DNA of 64,000 bases from Paraburkholderia sp. D15 (GTDB taxonomy: Bacteria; Pseudomonadota; Gammaproteobacteria; Burkholderiales; Burkholderiaceae): the NCBI RefSeq assembly GCF_029910215.1, contig NZ_CP110395.1, positions 1,612,001 to 1,676,000 of the forward strand, read 5' to 3'. Numbering within the stretch: position 1 is the stretch's first letter; each line of letters starts with the position of its first letter. Positions 41,254-51,138 of the stretch are shown piece by piece. A program made the position numbers and the translations under genes. Under the pieces are notes generated by a model. It did no database searches, was not told where the DNA came from, and saw only the letters and a program-made list of their open reading frames with translations.

Positions 41254-42777
41254 ATGATGATTCTGAAGCCCGGCCACCTGACCCTCCCGCAACTGCGCCA
41301 GATCGCACGCGAACACGTCGCGCTGCAACTCGATCCCGCCAGCCACGCCGCGATCGACGCCTGCGCGCAGGCCGTCGCCGACATCGCCGCCAAGGGCGAA
41401 CCGGCCTACGGCATCAACACCGGTTTCGGGCGTCTGGCCAGCACGCACATCCCGCACGACCAGCTCGAACTGCTGCAACGCAATCTGGTGCTGTCGCACG
41501 CGGTCGGCGTGGGCGAGCCGATGTCGCGTCCGGTGGTGCGTCTGCTGATCGCGCTGAAGCTGTCGAGCCTCGGCCGCGGCCATTCGGGCATCCGCCGCGA
41601 AGTGATGGACGCGCTGATCACGCTGTACAACGCCGACGTGCTGCCGGTGATTCCGGTCAAGGGTTCGGTCGGCGCATCGGGCGATCTCGCGCCGCTCGCG
41701 CATATGTCGGCGGTGCTGCTCGGCGTCGGCGAAGTGTTCGCGAAGGGCGAGCGCATGGCCGCCACCGAGGGTCTCGCGCTGGTCGGCCTGAAGCCGCTCA
41801 CGCTGCAGGCGAAGGAAGGTCTGGCGCTGCTCAACGGCACCCAGGCATCGACCGCGCTTGCGCTCTACAACATGTTCGCGATCGAGGACCTGTACCGCAC
41901 CGCGCTGGTGGCGGGCGCGCTGTCGGTCGACGCGGCGGCCGGCTCGGTCAAGCCGTTCGACGCGCGCATTCACGAACTGCGCGGCCATCAAGGCCAGATC
42001 GACGCGGCGGCGGCGTACCGCTCGCTGCTGCAAGGCTCGGCGATCAACGTCTCGCACGCCGATTGCGACAAGGTGCAGGACCCGTACAGCCTGCGCTGCC
42101 AGCCGCAGGTGATGGGCGCCTGCCTCGACCAGATGCGTCACGCGGCCGACGTGCTGCTGCTCGAAGCCAACGCCGTTTCCGACAATCCGCTGATCTTCCC
42201 GGACACCGGCGAAGTGCTGTCGGGCGGTAATTTCCACGCGGAGCCGGTGGCCTTCGCGGCCGACAACCTCGCGCTCGCCGCCGCCGAAATCGGCGCGCTC
42301 GCCGAACGCCGCATCGCGCTGCTGATCGACGCGACGCTGTCGGGCCTGCCGCCGTTCCTCGTGCGCGACGGCGGCGTCAACTCGGGCTTCATGATCGCCC
42401 ACGTGACGGCGGCCGCGCTCGCGTCGGAGAACAAGACGCTCGCGCATCCGGCGTCGGTGGATTCGCTGCCCACCTCGGCGAACCAGGAGGATCACGTGTC
42501 GATGGCGACGTTCGCCGCGCGCAAGCTCGGCGACATCGCCGACAACACGGCCAACATTCTTTCCATCGAACTGTTGGCCGCCGCGCAGGGCGTCGATCTG
42601 CGCGCGCCGCACAAGACCAGCCCGAGCCTGCAGAAAGCGATGGACGTGGTGCGCAAGGACGTCGCGCATTACGAACTCGATCACTACTTCGCGCCGGACA
42701 TCGCGGCAGTCACGCGTCTCGTGCAGGACGGCACGATCGCGAAGCTGAGCCCGTTCTCGTTCGTGTCCGAACAGTAA
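41254..42777 (+). CDS. hutH: Histidine ammonia-lyase
   Basis: First step of histidine breakdown: L-histidine to trans-urocanate and ammonia. The 507-residue protein has the MIO-forming tripeptide Ala141-Ser142-Gly143 ([13 protein letters not shown]) and the GINTGFG active-site block (about 53-59). It also has [10 protein letters not shown] and [11 protein letters not shown], with Gln and Glu residues of the HAL/PAL family, in the expected order. ATG at 41254 follows AGGAAC. It is the first gene of the hut cluster, under HutC-type operators. Confidence 0.97.
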   Translation: MMILKPGHLTLPQLRQIAREHVALQLDPASHAAIDACAQAVADIAAKGEPAYGINTGFGRLASTHIPHDQLELLQRNLVLSHAVGVGEPMSRPVVRLLIALKLSSLGRGHSGIRREVMDALITLYNADVLPVIPVKGSVGASGDLAPLAHMSAVLLGVGEVFAKGERMAATEGLALVGLKPLTLQAKEGLALLNGTQASTALALYNMFAIEDLYRTALVAGALSVDAAAGSVKPFDARIHELRGHQGQIDAAAAYRSLLQGSAINVSHADCDKVQDPYSLRCQPQVMGACLDQMRHAADVLLLEANAVSDNPLIFPDTGEVLSGGNFHAEPVAFAADNLALAAAEIGALAERRIALLIDATLSGLPPFLVRDGGVNSGFMIAHVTAAALASENKTLAHPASVDSLPTSANQEDHVSMATFAARKLGDIADNTANILSIELLAAAQGVDLRAPHKTSPSLQKAMDVVRKDVAHYELDHYFAPDIAAVTRLVQDGTIAKLSPFSFVSEQ

Positions 42778-42820
42778 GAGTAAGCCGCACGACCTCACGC
42801 CACCCACTTCGAGCACGGCA

Positions 42821-43516
42821 ATGAACGCACCCGCCTATCAGGGCATCAAGGACTTCATCCTCGCGCGCATTCATGCGGGCGAATGGGCGGAAGGCGACCA
42901 GGTGCCGTCCGAAAACGAACTCGCGCGCGAGTTCAACGTGGCGCGCATGACGGTCAACCGCGCGTTGCGCGAGTTGACCTCGGAGCAGGTGCTCACGCGC
43001 GTGCAGGGCTCGGGCACGTTCGTCGCGCGGCCCAAATACGAATCGACGCTGGTGGCGATCCGCAGCATCTCCGACGAGATCGTCGCGCGCGGTCATCGCT
43101 ATCAGGCGAAGGTGCTGCACATCGGCGCGAGCATCGCCGACGCGGCGCTGGCCGAGGAAATGCAGGTGAGCGCGGGCAGCCCGGTGTTCCACTCGCGCGT
43201 GCTGCATTTCGAAAACGACGAACCGGTGCAGCTCGAGGAACGCTGGGTCAATCCGGCGGTGGCGCCGGAATACGCGTTGCAGGACTTCACCAACACCACG
43301 CCGAACCAGTACCTCGTGCGGGTCGCGCCGTTGCAGCGGGTCGAGTACCGCATCGAGGCGCTCGCCGCCGACGCCGACACGCGCGAGCTGCTGACCATGG
43401 ACGAACTCGAACCCTGCCTCGTGCTGCATCGGCGCACGTGGTCGCAAAGCCAGGTCGCGTCGATCGCGAATCTCTGGCATCCCGGCAGCCGCTACCGCTT
43501 CACCGGACATTTCTGA
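42821..43516 (+). CDS. hutC: GntR-family histidine-utilisation repressor HutC
   Basis: A 231-residue repressor. It has an N-terminal GntR winged helix (about 5-72: GDQVPSENELAREFNVARMTVNRAL, RVQGSGTFVA) and a C-terminal UTRA ligand domain (HFENDEPVQLEERWVNP, with YLVRVAPLQRVEY). Urocanate is the known effector for HutC homologues. Located between hutH and hutU. The ligand domain ends RYRFTGHF, the typical HutC C-terminus. Confidence 0.95.
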   Translation: MNAPAYQGIKDFILARIHAGEWAEGDQVPSENELAREFNVARMTVNRALRELTSEQVLTRVQGSGTFVARPKYESTLVAIRSISDEIVARGHRYQAKVLHIGASIADAALAEEMQVSAGSPVFHSRVLHFENDEPVQLEERWVNPAVAPEYALQDFTNTTPNQYLVRVAPLQRVEYRIEALAADADTRELLTMDELEPCLVLHRRTWSQSQVASIANLWHPGSRYRFTGHF

Positions 43517-43580
43517 AACACCGTAATTCGACCGCTTTCCCGAACCTCTCCCGACCATCTTCAAGCTTTTGAGGGCCATC

Positions 43581-45269
43581 ATGAACAACCCGAAGCACAT
43601 CGACCCGCGTCTCGATCCGACCCGTACCATCCGCGCACCGCGCGGCGCGGACAAGACCTGCAAGACCTGGATCGCGGAAGCCGCGTACCGGATGATCCAG
43701 AACAACCTGGACCCGGAAGTCGCCGAGCATCCGCACGCGCTGGTCGTGTACGGCGGGATCGGCCGGGCCGCGCGCAACTGGGATTGTTTCGACCAGATCC
43801 TCGCGTCGCTGAAGGATTTGAACGAAGACGAGACGCTGCTGATCCAGTCGGGCAAACCGGTCGGCGTGTTCCGCACGCATGCCGACGCGCCGCGCGTGCT
43901 GCTGGCGAATTCGAATCTGGTGCCGCACTGGGCGACGTGGGAACACTTCCACGAACTCGACCGCAAGGGCCTGATGATGTACGGCCAGATGACGGCGGGC
44001 AGCTGGATCTACATCGGCAGCCAGGGGATCGTGCAGGGCACTTATGAAACCTTCTTCTCGGTCGCGAACCAGCATTTCAACGGCGACCCGACGGGCCGCT
44101 GGATTCTCACCGGCGGTCTCGGCGGCATGGGCGGCGCGCAGCCGCTCGCCGCGACCATGGCCGGCTTCTCGATGATCGCGGTGGAATGCGACGAGACGCG
44201 GATCGACTTCCGTCTGAAGACGCGCTACGTCGATAAAAAGGCGACCACGCTCGACGAAGCGCTCGCCATGCTCGACGAAGCGAAGCAGGCCGGCAAGCCG
44301 GTATCGATCGGTCTGCTGGGCAATGCCGCCGACGTGTTCGCCGAGTGCGTGGCGCGCGGCATCACGCCGGACTGCGTGACCGACCAGACCAGCGCGCACG
44401 ATCCGATTCACGGCTACCTGCCGCAAGGCTGGAAGCTGGAAGACTGGCGCGAGCGTCAGAAGACCGCGCCGGACAGCATCGTCACGCCGGCCAAGCAGTC
44501 GATGGCGAAGCAGGTTCAAGCGATGCTGACCTTGCAGGAGCGCGGCGCGGCCACGCTCGACTACGGCAACAACATCCGCCAGATGGCGCTGGAAATGGGC
44601 GTCGAAAACGCGTTCGATTTCCCCGGCTTCGTGCCCGCGTATATCCGGCCGCTGTTTTGCGAAGGCAAGGGTCCGTTCCGCTGGGTCGCGTTGTCGGGCG
44701 ATCCGGAGGACATCTACAAGACGGACGCCAAGGTCAAGGAACTGATCCCCGGCGATCCGCATCTGCACAACTGGCTCGACATGGCGCGCGAACGCATCGC
44801 GTTCCAGGGCTTGCCCGCGCGGATCTGCTGGGTCGGTGTGAAGGACCGCTACCGCCTCGGCCAGGCGTTCAACGAGATGGTGAAGAACGGCGAACTGAAA
44901 GCGCCGATCGTGATCGGCCGCGATCACCTCGACACCGGCTCGGTGGCGAGCCCGAATCGCGAAACCGAATCGATGAAGGACGGCTCGGACGCAGTCAGCG
45001 ACTGGCCGCTGCTCAACGCGCTGCTGAATACGGCGGGCGGCGCGTCGTGGGTGTCGCTGCATCATGGCGGCGGGGTCGGCATGGGCTTCAGCCAGCACTC
45101 GGGTGTCGTGATCGTCGCGGACGGCACGGACGCCGCGAAGGAACGCCTCGGCCGCGTGCTGTTCAACGATCCGGCGACCGGCGTGATGCGTCACGCGGAT
45201 GCGGGCTATGAACTCGCGCAGGAAACGGCTCGCGAAGCGGGTCTCAACCTGCCGATGCTGGGCCGCTGA
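43581..45269 (+). CDS. hutU: Urocanate hydratase
   Basis: Second step: urocanate to 4-imidazolone-5-propionate, using tightly bound NAD+. The 562-residue protein has the NAD-binding [30 protein letters not shown] and the conserved [24 protein letters not shown] is another signature block. ATG at 43581 follows GAGGG; an in-frame TTG at 43569 is less likely. Full length for the family. It is 64 bp downstream of hutC. Confidence 0.97.
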   Translation: MNNPKHIDPRLDPTRTIRAPRGADKTCKTWIAEAAYRMIQNNLDPEVAEHPHALVVYGGIGRAARNWDCFDQILASLKDLNEDETLLIQSGKPVGVFRTHADAPRVLLANSNLVPHWATWEHFHELDRKGLMMYGQMTAGSWIYIGSQGIVQGTYETFFSVANQHFNGDPTGRWILTGGLGGMGGAQPLAATMAGFSMIAVECDETRIDFRLKTRYVDKKATTLDEALAMLDEAKQAGKPVSIGLLGNAADVFAECVARGITPDCVTDQTSAHDPIHGYLPQGWKLEDWRERQKTAPDSIVTPAKQSMAKQVQAMLTLQERGAATLDYGNNIRQMALEMGVENAFDFPGFVPAYIRPLFCEGKGPFRWVALSGDPEDIYKTDAKVKELIPGDPHLHNWLDMARERIAFQGLPARICWVGVKDRYRLGQAFNEMVKNGELKAPIVIGRDHLDTGSVASPNRETESMKDGSDAVSDWPLLNALLNTAGGASWVSLHHGGGVGMGFSQHSGVVIVADGTDAAKERLGRVLFNDPATGVMRHADAGYELAQETAREAGLNLPMLGR

Positions 45270-45271
45270 TC

Positions 45272-45940
45272 GTGGCGCGCCTGGGCGACATGAGTGACAT
45301 GAGTGACGTGAGCAACGTGAGCACGGTCACGCTGATTCGCGGCGTCGATCTGGTGGCGGCGCCGTGGAAGAACGGCGGCGGCGTCACGCGCGAAGTGGCG
45401 GCCGTGCCGGAGCAGGCCGGGCTCGACAGTTTCGTCTGGCGCGTGAGCATCGCCGACGTCGCGCAGGCCGGGCCGTTTTCGCGTTTCGCGGGCATCGACC
45501 GTACGCTGGTGCTGTTGTCCGGCGCGGGCATGATGCTCGACGAAATCGCGCAGCCTGACCACGCGGCGGCGGATGACGCGACGAGCGTCGCGCATACGCA
45601 TGCGTTGACCCGTCCGCTCGACGTCGCGCGTTTTGCCGGCGAGACCGCGATCGATGCGCGACTCGTCGACGGCGCGACGCGTGACTTCAACCTGATGGTG
45701 CGCCGTGGCGCGGCGCGCGGCGAACTCGACGTGTGGCACGGCCCCGCGCACCATGAACTGAGCGCCGACGTGGCGCTGTTGTACTGCGCGCAAGGCGCCG
45801 TGTCGATCAACCTTGGCGACGCGCCGCCGCACGCGCTCGCGGAAGGCGACACGCTGCGCGTGAACGCGCCCGACGCGCTGCATTGCGCGATCGGCGGCAC
45901 GGGCGCGCTGCTCGCCATCCGCCTCCATTACGAACGATGA
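45272..45940 (+). CDS. hutD: HutD family protein
   Basis: A 222-residue HutD/Ves-type cupin. The family core VTLIRGVDLVAAPWKNGGGVTREVA is followed by WRVSIADVAQAGPFSRFAGIDR. HutD is a non-enzymatic protein that modulates urocanate levels in Pseudomonas hut operons. The start is uncertain. GTG 45272 (used), ATG 45290 and ATG 45299 are in frame, and a 9-base tandem repeat (atgagtgac/gtgagcaac, four units, 45290-45325) encodes an MSDMSDVSNVS leader that most homologues lack. Confidence 0.88.
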   Translation: MARLGDMSDMSDVSNVSTVTLIRGVDLVAAPWKNGGGVTREVAAVPEQAGLDSFVWRVSIADVAQAGPFSRFAGIDRTLVLLSGAGMMLDEIAQPDHAAADDATSVAHTHALTRPLDVARFAGETAIDARLVDGATRDFNLMVRRGAARGELDVWHGPAHHELSADVALLYCAQGAVSINLGDAPPHALAEGDTLRVNAPDALHCAIGGTGALLAIRLHYER

Positions 45941-46024
45941 TCTCGCGACGCGCGTCGGTCTGACCATGGCATGGCGCGCGCACGCGAACCCCACGGACAC
46001 GCAACGAGCTGCAATGAGCACGCG

Positions 46025-47248
46025 ATGAAGCAAACCGTCTGGCATCACCTGAAACTGTGCCCGCAGGGCGACCCTCATCACACGCTGGCGGATGCCGCGA
46101 TCGCCGTCGAGGACGGCCGCATCGCGTGGCTCGGCGCGGCGTCCGGACTTCCCGGCGATTACGCCGCGTGGCCGCGCGAAGATTTGCAGGGCGCGTGGGT
46201 CACGCCGGGTCTCGTCGACTGTCATACGCATCTCGTGTACGGCGGCCAGCGCGCCGATGAATTCGCGCAACGGCTCGCGGGCGTCAGCTATGAGGAGATC
46301 GCGCGGCAGGGTGGCGGCATCGTGTCGACGGTGCGGGCGACGCGCGCCGCCGACGAAGCGACGCTGTTCCGTCAAGCGGCCGCGCGGCTCGAACCCTTGC
46401 TCGCCGAAGGCGTGACGGCGATCGAAATCAAATCCGGCTACGGCCTCGATCTCGCGAGCGAACGCAAGATGCTGCGCGTCGCGCGGCAACTCGGCGAGCG
46501 TTATCCGGTGACGGTCTACACGACGTTTCTCGGCGCGCATGCGTTGCCGCCGGAATTCGCGGGCCGCGCCGACGCGTATATCGACGAAGTCTGCAACGTC
46601 ATGCTGCCCGCGCTCGCCGACGAAGGACTCGTCGATGCCGTCGATGTGTTCTGCGAGCGCATCGGCTTTTCGCTCGCGCAGAGCGAGCGCGTGTTCCATG
46701 CCGCCGAACGCTACAAGCTGCCGGTGAAAATGCACGCCGAGCAACTATCGAACAGCGGCGGCACGGCGCTCGCCGCGCGTCATCGCGCGCTGTCCGCCGA
46801 TCACCTCGAATTTCTCGACGAAGCCGGCGTCGCCGCGATGCAGGCAGCCGGCACGGTCGCCGTGCTGTTGCCGGGCGCGTACTACTTCATCCGCGAGACG
46901 CAGTTGCCGCCGCTGGAATTGCTGCGGCGCTATCAGGTGCCGATCGCGATTTCGACCGATAGCAATCCGGGCACGTCGCCCACCACGTCGCTGCTGTTGA
47001 TGATGAACATGGCGAGCACGCTGTTCCGCATGACCGTGCCCGAGGTGCTGCAAGGCGTGACCGCGCATGCGGCGCGCGCGCTCGGCAAGGCGGACGTGCA
47101 CGGAGCGCTGGCGGTCGGACGCGCGGCGGATTTCGCCGTGTGGCCGGTCGATACGCTGGCCGAGCTGGCTTACTGGATTGGACGTCCGCTGTGCGCGCGC
47201 GTGGTGCGCGCGGGCGAGACCGTTTATACGCGGCGGGAGTCGAGCTAG
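46025..47248 (+). CDS. hutI: Imidazolonepropionase
   Basis: Third step: 4-imidazolone-5-propionate to N-formimino-L-glutamate. A 407-residue amidohydrolase with metal ligands in [10 protein letters not shown] (about 70-79). The [16 protein letters not shown] block, [18 protein letters not shown] and [15 protein letters not shown] complete the pattern. ATG at 46025. Follows hutD by 84 bp. Confidence 0.96.
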   Translation: MKQTVWHHLKLCPQGDPHHTLADAAIAVEDGRIAWLGAASGLPGDYAAWPREDLQGAWVTPGLVDCHTHLVYGGQRADEFAQRLAGVSYEEIARQGGGIVSTVRATRAADEATLFRQAAARLEPLLAEGVTAIEIKSGYGLDLASERKMLRVARQLGERYPVTVYTTFLGAHALPPEFAGRADAYIDEVCNVMLPALADEGLVDAVDVFCERIGFSLAQSERVFHAAERYKLPVKMHAEQLSNSGGTALAARHRALSADHLEFLDEAGVAAMQAAGTVAVLLPGAYYFIRETQLPPLELLRRYQVPIAISTDSNPGTSPTTSLLLMMNMASTLFRMTVPEVLQGVTAHAARALGKADVHGALAVGRAADFAVWPVDTLAELAYWIGRPLCARVVRAGETVYTRRESS

Positions 47249-47274
47249 GGCTCGCCGGATGATTTAAACGACCA

Positions 47275-47298
47275 CGCAACCGCAACCGCAACCGCAAC
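47275..47298. repeat. (CGCAAC)4 tandem repeat before hutF
   Basis: Four perfect hexamers in the hutI-hutF gap, continuing as near copies into the first codons of hutF (gcaaccgcaa). No clear ribosome site is visible here, so repeat length may influence hutF translation (inference). Confidence 0.9.
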
Positions 47299-47303
47299 CG
47301 CTG

Positions 47304-48731
47304 ATGCAACCGCAAACTCAAATGAACACGCAGGCACACTCGCAAACCACTCCATCGAATCGCGCGCTGTTCGCCGGGCATGCGTATCTCGCGGACGGCT
47401 GGCGCCGCAACGTGCTGCTCGAATGGGACGCAAACGGCACGCTGACCAAGGTCGCGCCGGATACCGACACGGCACCCGCCGGCGTACCGCAAGCCGCTGG
47501 CCCGATCCTGCCCGGCATGCCGAACCTGCACTCGCACGCGTTCCAGCGCGCGATGGCCGGCCTCACCGAATATCGCGCGAACGCCACCGACAATTTCTGG
47601 AGCTGGCGCGACCTGATGTACCGCTTCGCCGCGCGCATCGCACCGGAAGGGCTCGCGGCGATCGCGCAGTGGCTGTACATCGAAATGCTGAAGGCGGGCT
47701 ATACGTCGGTGTGCGAATTCCACTACGTGCATCACACGCAGGACGGCAGCCATTACGCGAATCAGGCCGAACTCGCGCAGCGCGTGGTGGACGCCGCGAC
47801 GGCGAGCGGCATCGGCATGACGATGCTGCCGGTGCTGTATCAGTACAGCGGCTTCGGCTCGCAACCGCCGCGCGACGATCAGCGGCGCTTCCTCAACACG
47901 CCGGAGAGTCTGCTCGATCTGCTCGGCACGCTGCGCACGGCGCGGCCCGAGAGCGCCGCGCTGCGCTACGGCGTGGCGCCGCATTCGTTGCGCGCGGTGT
48001 CGGCGCAATCGCTGCATACGCTGCTGGGCGGAATCGATGCGAGCGCGCCGGTGCATATCCATATCGCCGAACAGACCGCCGAGGTCGACGCGTGTGTCGA
48101 GACCGAGGGCGCGCGGCCGGTGCAATGGCTGCTGGATCGCTTCGACGTCGATAGCCGCTGGTGCCTCGTGCACGCCACCCATGTCGATGCGAACGAAACG
48201 CTGGCGCTCGCGAAGAGCGGCGCGGTGGCCGGTTTGTGTCTGACCACCGAGGCCAATCTCGGCGACGGTATTTTTCCGGCGCAGGACTATCTCGACGCGG
48301 GCGGACGTATCGGCGTGGGGTCGGACAGCCACATCGGCGTCGACTGGCGCGCGGAATTGCGGCTGCTCGAATACGGCCAGCGCTTGACGCGCCGGCAACG
48401 CAACGTGCTGGCCTCGGCACAGGCGACTCATGTGGCCGACCGTCTGTTCGACGCGTCGCTCGACGGCGGCGCGCGTGCCACGGGCCGCGCGGTCGGCGCG
48501 TTGCAGGCCGGACATCGCGCGGACTGGCTGGTGCTCGACGCGGATCATGCGAGCATTGCCGAGCATGCGCCTGACGCGTGGCTGTCGGGCGTTGTATTCT
48601 GCGAGCACGGCGAGACGCCGGTGCGAGACGTGTACGCGGGCGGCGTGCGGGTGGTCGAGAACCGCCGGCATCGTGACGAAGCGGGCGCCTACGCGCGCTA
48701 TCGCGCGGCGCTCGCCGACCTGCTCAAGTGA
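47304..48731 (+). CDS. hutF: Formimidoylglutamate deiminase
   Basis: Fourth step of the five-step route: N-formimino-L-glutamate to N-formyl-L-glutamate and ammonia. A 475-residue amidohydrolase with metal ligands in NLHSHAFQRAM, the LVHATHVDANE segment and VGSDSHIGVDWRAELRLLE. This is the HutF branch, which replaces the one-step HutG of enteric bacteria. The N-terminus is uncertain: ATG 47304 (used) or ATG 47322, both after a repeat with no strong ribosome site. Next gene hutG overlaps or follows within 38 bp. Confidence 0.94.
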   Translation: MQPQTQMNTQAHSQTTPSNRALFAGHAYLADGWRRNVLLEWDANGTLTKVAPDTDTAPAGVPQAAGPILPGMPNLHSHAFQRAMAGLTEYRANATDNFWSWRDLMYRFAARIAPEGLAAIAQWLYIEMLKAGYTSVCEFHYVHHTQDGSHYANQAELAQRVVDAATASGIGMTMLPVLYQYSGFGSQPPRDDQRRFLNTPESLLDLLGTLRTARPESAALRYGVAPHSLRAVSAQSLHTLLGGIDASAPVHIHIAEQTAEVDACVETEGARPVQWLLDRFDVDSRWCLVHATHVDANETLALAKSGAVAGLCLTTEANLGDGIFPAQDYLDAGGRIGVGSDSHIGVDWRAELRLLEYGQRLTRRQRNVLASAQATHVADRLFDASLDGGARATGRAVGALQAGHRADWLVLDADHASIAEHAPDAWLSGVVFCEHGETPVRDVYAGGVRVVENRRHRDEAGAYARYRAALADLLK

Positions 48732-48769
48732 ACGGCTCGACTCAACCTCTCAATCGATTCCGGACTGAC

Positions 48770-49582
48770 ATGACTGCCTCGACCACTTCGCCGGTTTTCT
48801 CGCTGCAACGAGGAAGCCTGCCGCTCCTGATCTCGATCCCGCATCTGGGCACGCAAATTCCCGCCGATATCGCCGCGACGATGACGCCGGTCGCGCAACG
48901 CACCGACGATTGCGACTGGCACCTCGACCGTCTGTATGGCTTCGCGAAGCGCATGGGCGCATCGATTCTCGCGCCGGTCAACGCGCGCTACGTGATCGAT
49001 CTGAACCGTCCGCCCGACGGCGCCAATCTCTATCCGGGGCAGGACACCACGGGTCTGTTGCCCATCGATACGTTCGACAAGGAACCGCTGTACCGCGACG
49101 GCTATTTGCCCGACGAAGCGGAAATCGCCCGCCGTCGCGATGCGTACTGGAAGCCGTATCACGACGCGCTCGTGAACGAACTGGCCGCGCTGAAAGCGCA
49201 ACACGGCAAGGTGCTGTTGTGGGAAGCGCATTCGATCCGCTCGCACGTACCGCGTTTCTTCGAAGGCCGCTTGCCGGATTTCAACTTCGGCACGTCGAAC
49301 GGCGCCAGCGCCGCGGCGGGGCTCGGTGAAGCACTGACTGCGGTGGTCGAACGTCACGGCGGTTATTCGGCGGTCGCCAATGGACGCTTCAAGGGCGGCT
49401 ACATCACGCGCGAATACGGCAAGCCCGCGCAGGGCGTGCATGCGGTGCAGCTCGAACTTTCGCAGATCACGTATATGGAAGAGCAACATCCGTATGCGTA
49501 TGACGAAACGCTGGCCGCGAAGGTCGAACCTTTGCTCGAAGCATTGGTGACGACCGCGCTGGAGCGGGTCAGGGCGGCTTAG
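48770..49582 (+). CDS. hutG: N-formylglutamate deformylase
   Basis: Fifth step: N-formyl-L-glutamate to L-glutamate and formate. The 270-residue protein has SIPHLGTQIP (metal-binding His), LNRPPDGANLYPGQDTTGLLP and LLWEAHSIRSHVPRFFEGRLPD, all family signatures. ATG at 48770 gives the expected length; a GTG at 48728 overlapping the hutF stop would add 14 residues. It is the last hut gene, and no hairpin with a T-run follows it. Confidence 0.94.
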   Translation: MTASTTSPVFSLQRGSLPLLISIPHLGTQIPADIAATMTPVAQRTDDCDWHLDRLYGFAKRMGASILAPVNARYVIDLNRPPDGANLYPGQDTTGLLPIDTFDKEPLYRDGYLPDEAEIARRRDAYWKPYHDALVNELAALKAQHGKVLLWEAHSIRSHVPRFFEGRLPDFNFGTSNGASAAAGLGEALTAVVERHGGYSAVANGRFKGGYITREYGKPAQGVHAVQLELSQITYMEEQHPYAYDETLAAKVEPLLEALVTTALERVRAA

Positions 49583-49912
49583 ACGACGGCTTAAGCGCTC
49601 GCGTAGGCATTCGCCGATCGCGTCACGCATACTGCGCGGAAATCTACCGCGCGGGATTTGACAATTCACTCTCCGTTTTTCATGCGGCTCAGGATGTTGC
49701 GCTATCGCGCAGCGTCTTGGGCCGCATCTGTTTGGTGACGCCAAGGTGTAACAGCATGTGTCCGTCGTTGCGCGTTAACGTTTTCACGCTGAACGTATAC
49801 GGCGTCATGCGGCCCGCGTGTTGCTCCCGGCTATCCCGCGCACCATGAAAAAAGCCCCGCTCGTGACGGGGCTTCCTGAATGTGCGAGTGCGCCGTCAGG
49901 CGCCGTCGTTCA
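49583..49912. other. Intergenic region after hutG
   Basis: 330 bp with no supportable gene. It includes a short stem (gcgcgg/ccgcgc around 49635-49652, no T-run) after hutG and the terminator of the minus-strand peptide gene at 49852-49874. Confidence 0.5.
49847..49876 (-). terminator. Rho-independent terminator of the His-rich peptide gene
   Basis: Stem aagccccg / cggggctt (49852-49859 with 49867-49874) with a 7-nt loop; on the minus strand it ends in six T residues. It lies 36 bp after the stop of the short peptide gene at 49913-50047. Confidence 0.9.
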
Positions 49913-50047
49913 TCAATGGCAGCGTTTTTCCCAGTGATGATGAACACGCACCTTGTGGCAAACCGGGTGGTGTTCGTAAGCCTGTGCGGGAGCAATGGCG
50001 CTCAGCGCGACGATGGCGGCGGCAACGGAGAGAACGAGTTTCTTCAT
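49913..50047 (-). CDS. Short exported His-rich peptide (HHHH-motif type)
   Basis: A 44-residue secreted peptide. The signal peptide MKKLVLSVAAAIVALSAIA is followed by PAQA and then a short mature part, YEHHPVCHKVRVHHHWEKRC plus a final His. That gives a 21-residue mature peptide with two cysteines and about six histidines, which could bind metal. AAGGA precedes the ATG by a good distance, and a rho-independent terminator follows, so the gene looks independently expressed. It resembles the small 'HHHH-motif' proteins of Burkholderiales (from memory). Function unknown. Confidence 0.8.
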   Translation of the reverse strand: MKKLVLSVAAAIVALSAIAPAQAYEHHPVCHKVRVHHHWEKRCH

Positions 50048-50451
50048 TACAGAATCCTTAATTCAGAGTGGTGGCGCTATCACCTCAGCACGATGCATGC
50101 CTCGGCGATGCATAAGCATGCCACATCGCGCGCGACCGGCATATGAACGTGCGGTGATGGTGGAGGTCAATGAAAAACGATGGCGCTGACGATGGCGCCG
50201 ATCAGGCCGATGATCGACCCGATCAGGCCGATCGACCCGATCAGGTCGATCAAGCCATTCGGGCCGCTGGCAACGCCGCTTTGTCGTCCGGCGACCGGCG
50301 CGGGCGTGTAATTTCGACACGTCGGCGGCGATGACGAACCGGCCGCCGGCGATTGCGGCGCGATCGCCGGGATTGCACGCCGGGCCGTCAAGCGGCTACC
50401 CTTTCAAAACGATGACGCGCCAGGCGCGGCGTCACATAATCGGGCAAAAAG
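50048..50451. other. Intergenic region between the His-rich peptide and the XRE-like gene
   Basis: 404 bp. It holds the peptide gene's promoter (leftward) and that of the XRE-like gene (rightward). A minus-strand segment at about 50168-50262 has tandem gatcggcctgatcggg-type repeats and would encode a glycine-spaced hydrophobic helix, described as a finding; its start codon is unclear, so it is not called as a gene. Confidence 0.4.
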
Positions 50452-51132
50452 ATGGATGACCCAGCGATGGAAGATTCCGACGAATTGCTGCTCCCCGTCT
50501 GGCGAGCGAACCTGGTGCTGTTGACCCGCGAGGTCGGCGCGGCGACCCGTCTCGCGCGCATGATGACCTTCTCCGCGAGCTATCTGAAGCTGATGTTGTC
50601 CGGCCAGCGCGAATTCAGCGAGGAATTCGTGCGCGGCATCGAAGCGGTCACGGGTTTGCCGAATGGCTGGATGAACGTGCCGCACACCGAACAAGACATT
50701 CCATCCAACGCGCGCGAGGCGATCGACAACGAACAACCGCTCGCGCGTTTTCGCGGCACCGCGCATCCGGTACGGAAGAAGACGGTGCTGCGGCCGCCTG
50801 AACCGATCTTCGGTCAACCGGGCCCGGCCAAACGCGTCGAAGAAGAAACGCTCGATGCCGAAGCGCATCGGCGTCAGGCGCATTTCCGCAAGGTCCGCGA
50901 TCTCGCGGTGCAGGACGTGCGGCGCTTCGAGCGGCATCTGAGCCACGCGCCGGTCGAACTGGCGAGCCTGCGCGCGAAAGTGGAGGACGTGATCGCCGCC
51001 GCGGATCTCGACGGTCCGATCCAGGCCGACCTCGCGGGGCGGCTCGAACAGATCGACAAGCATCGTCATCTGCTGCTGCGGCATGTCGAGCGGTTGCAGG
51101 CGCTGCTCACGCAGCTCGGCGAAAGCGACTGA
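50452..51132 (+). CDS. XRE-like HTH protein with C-terminal coiled coil
   Basis: A 226-residue protein that I cannot name. Residues about 18-80 (VGAATRLARMMTFSASYLKLM, LSGQREFSEEFVRGIEAVTGLPNGWMN) match the helix layout of a Cro/C1-type DNA-binding domain. The ending 'GIEAVTGLPNGWM' is typical of phage-repressor-like proteins. Residues about 130-226 are charged and helical, with heptad-like leucines (VRDLAVQDVRRFERHL, RHLLLRHVERLQALL) suggesting oligomerisation. No protease domain as in LexA/C1 is seen. ATG at 50452; an in-frame ATG lies at 50467. Confidence 0.6.
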   Translation: MDDPAMEDSDELLLPVWRANLVLLTREVGAATRLARMMTFSASYLKLMLSGQREFSEEFVRGIEAVTGLPNGWMNVPHTEQDIPSNAREAIDNEQPLARFRGTAHPVRKKTVLRPPEPIFGQPGPAKRVEEETLDAEAHRRQAHFRKVRDLAVQDVRRFERHLSHAPVELASLRAKVEDVIAAADLDGPIQADLAGRLEQIDKHRHLLLRHVERLQALLTQLGESD

Positions 51133-51138
51133 GCGCGC

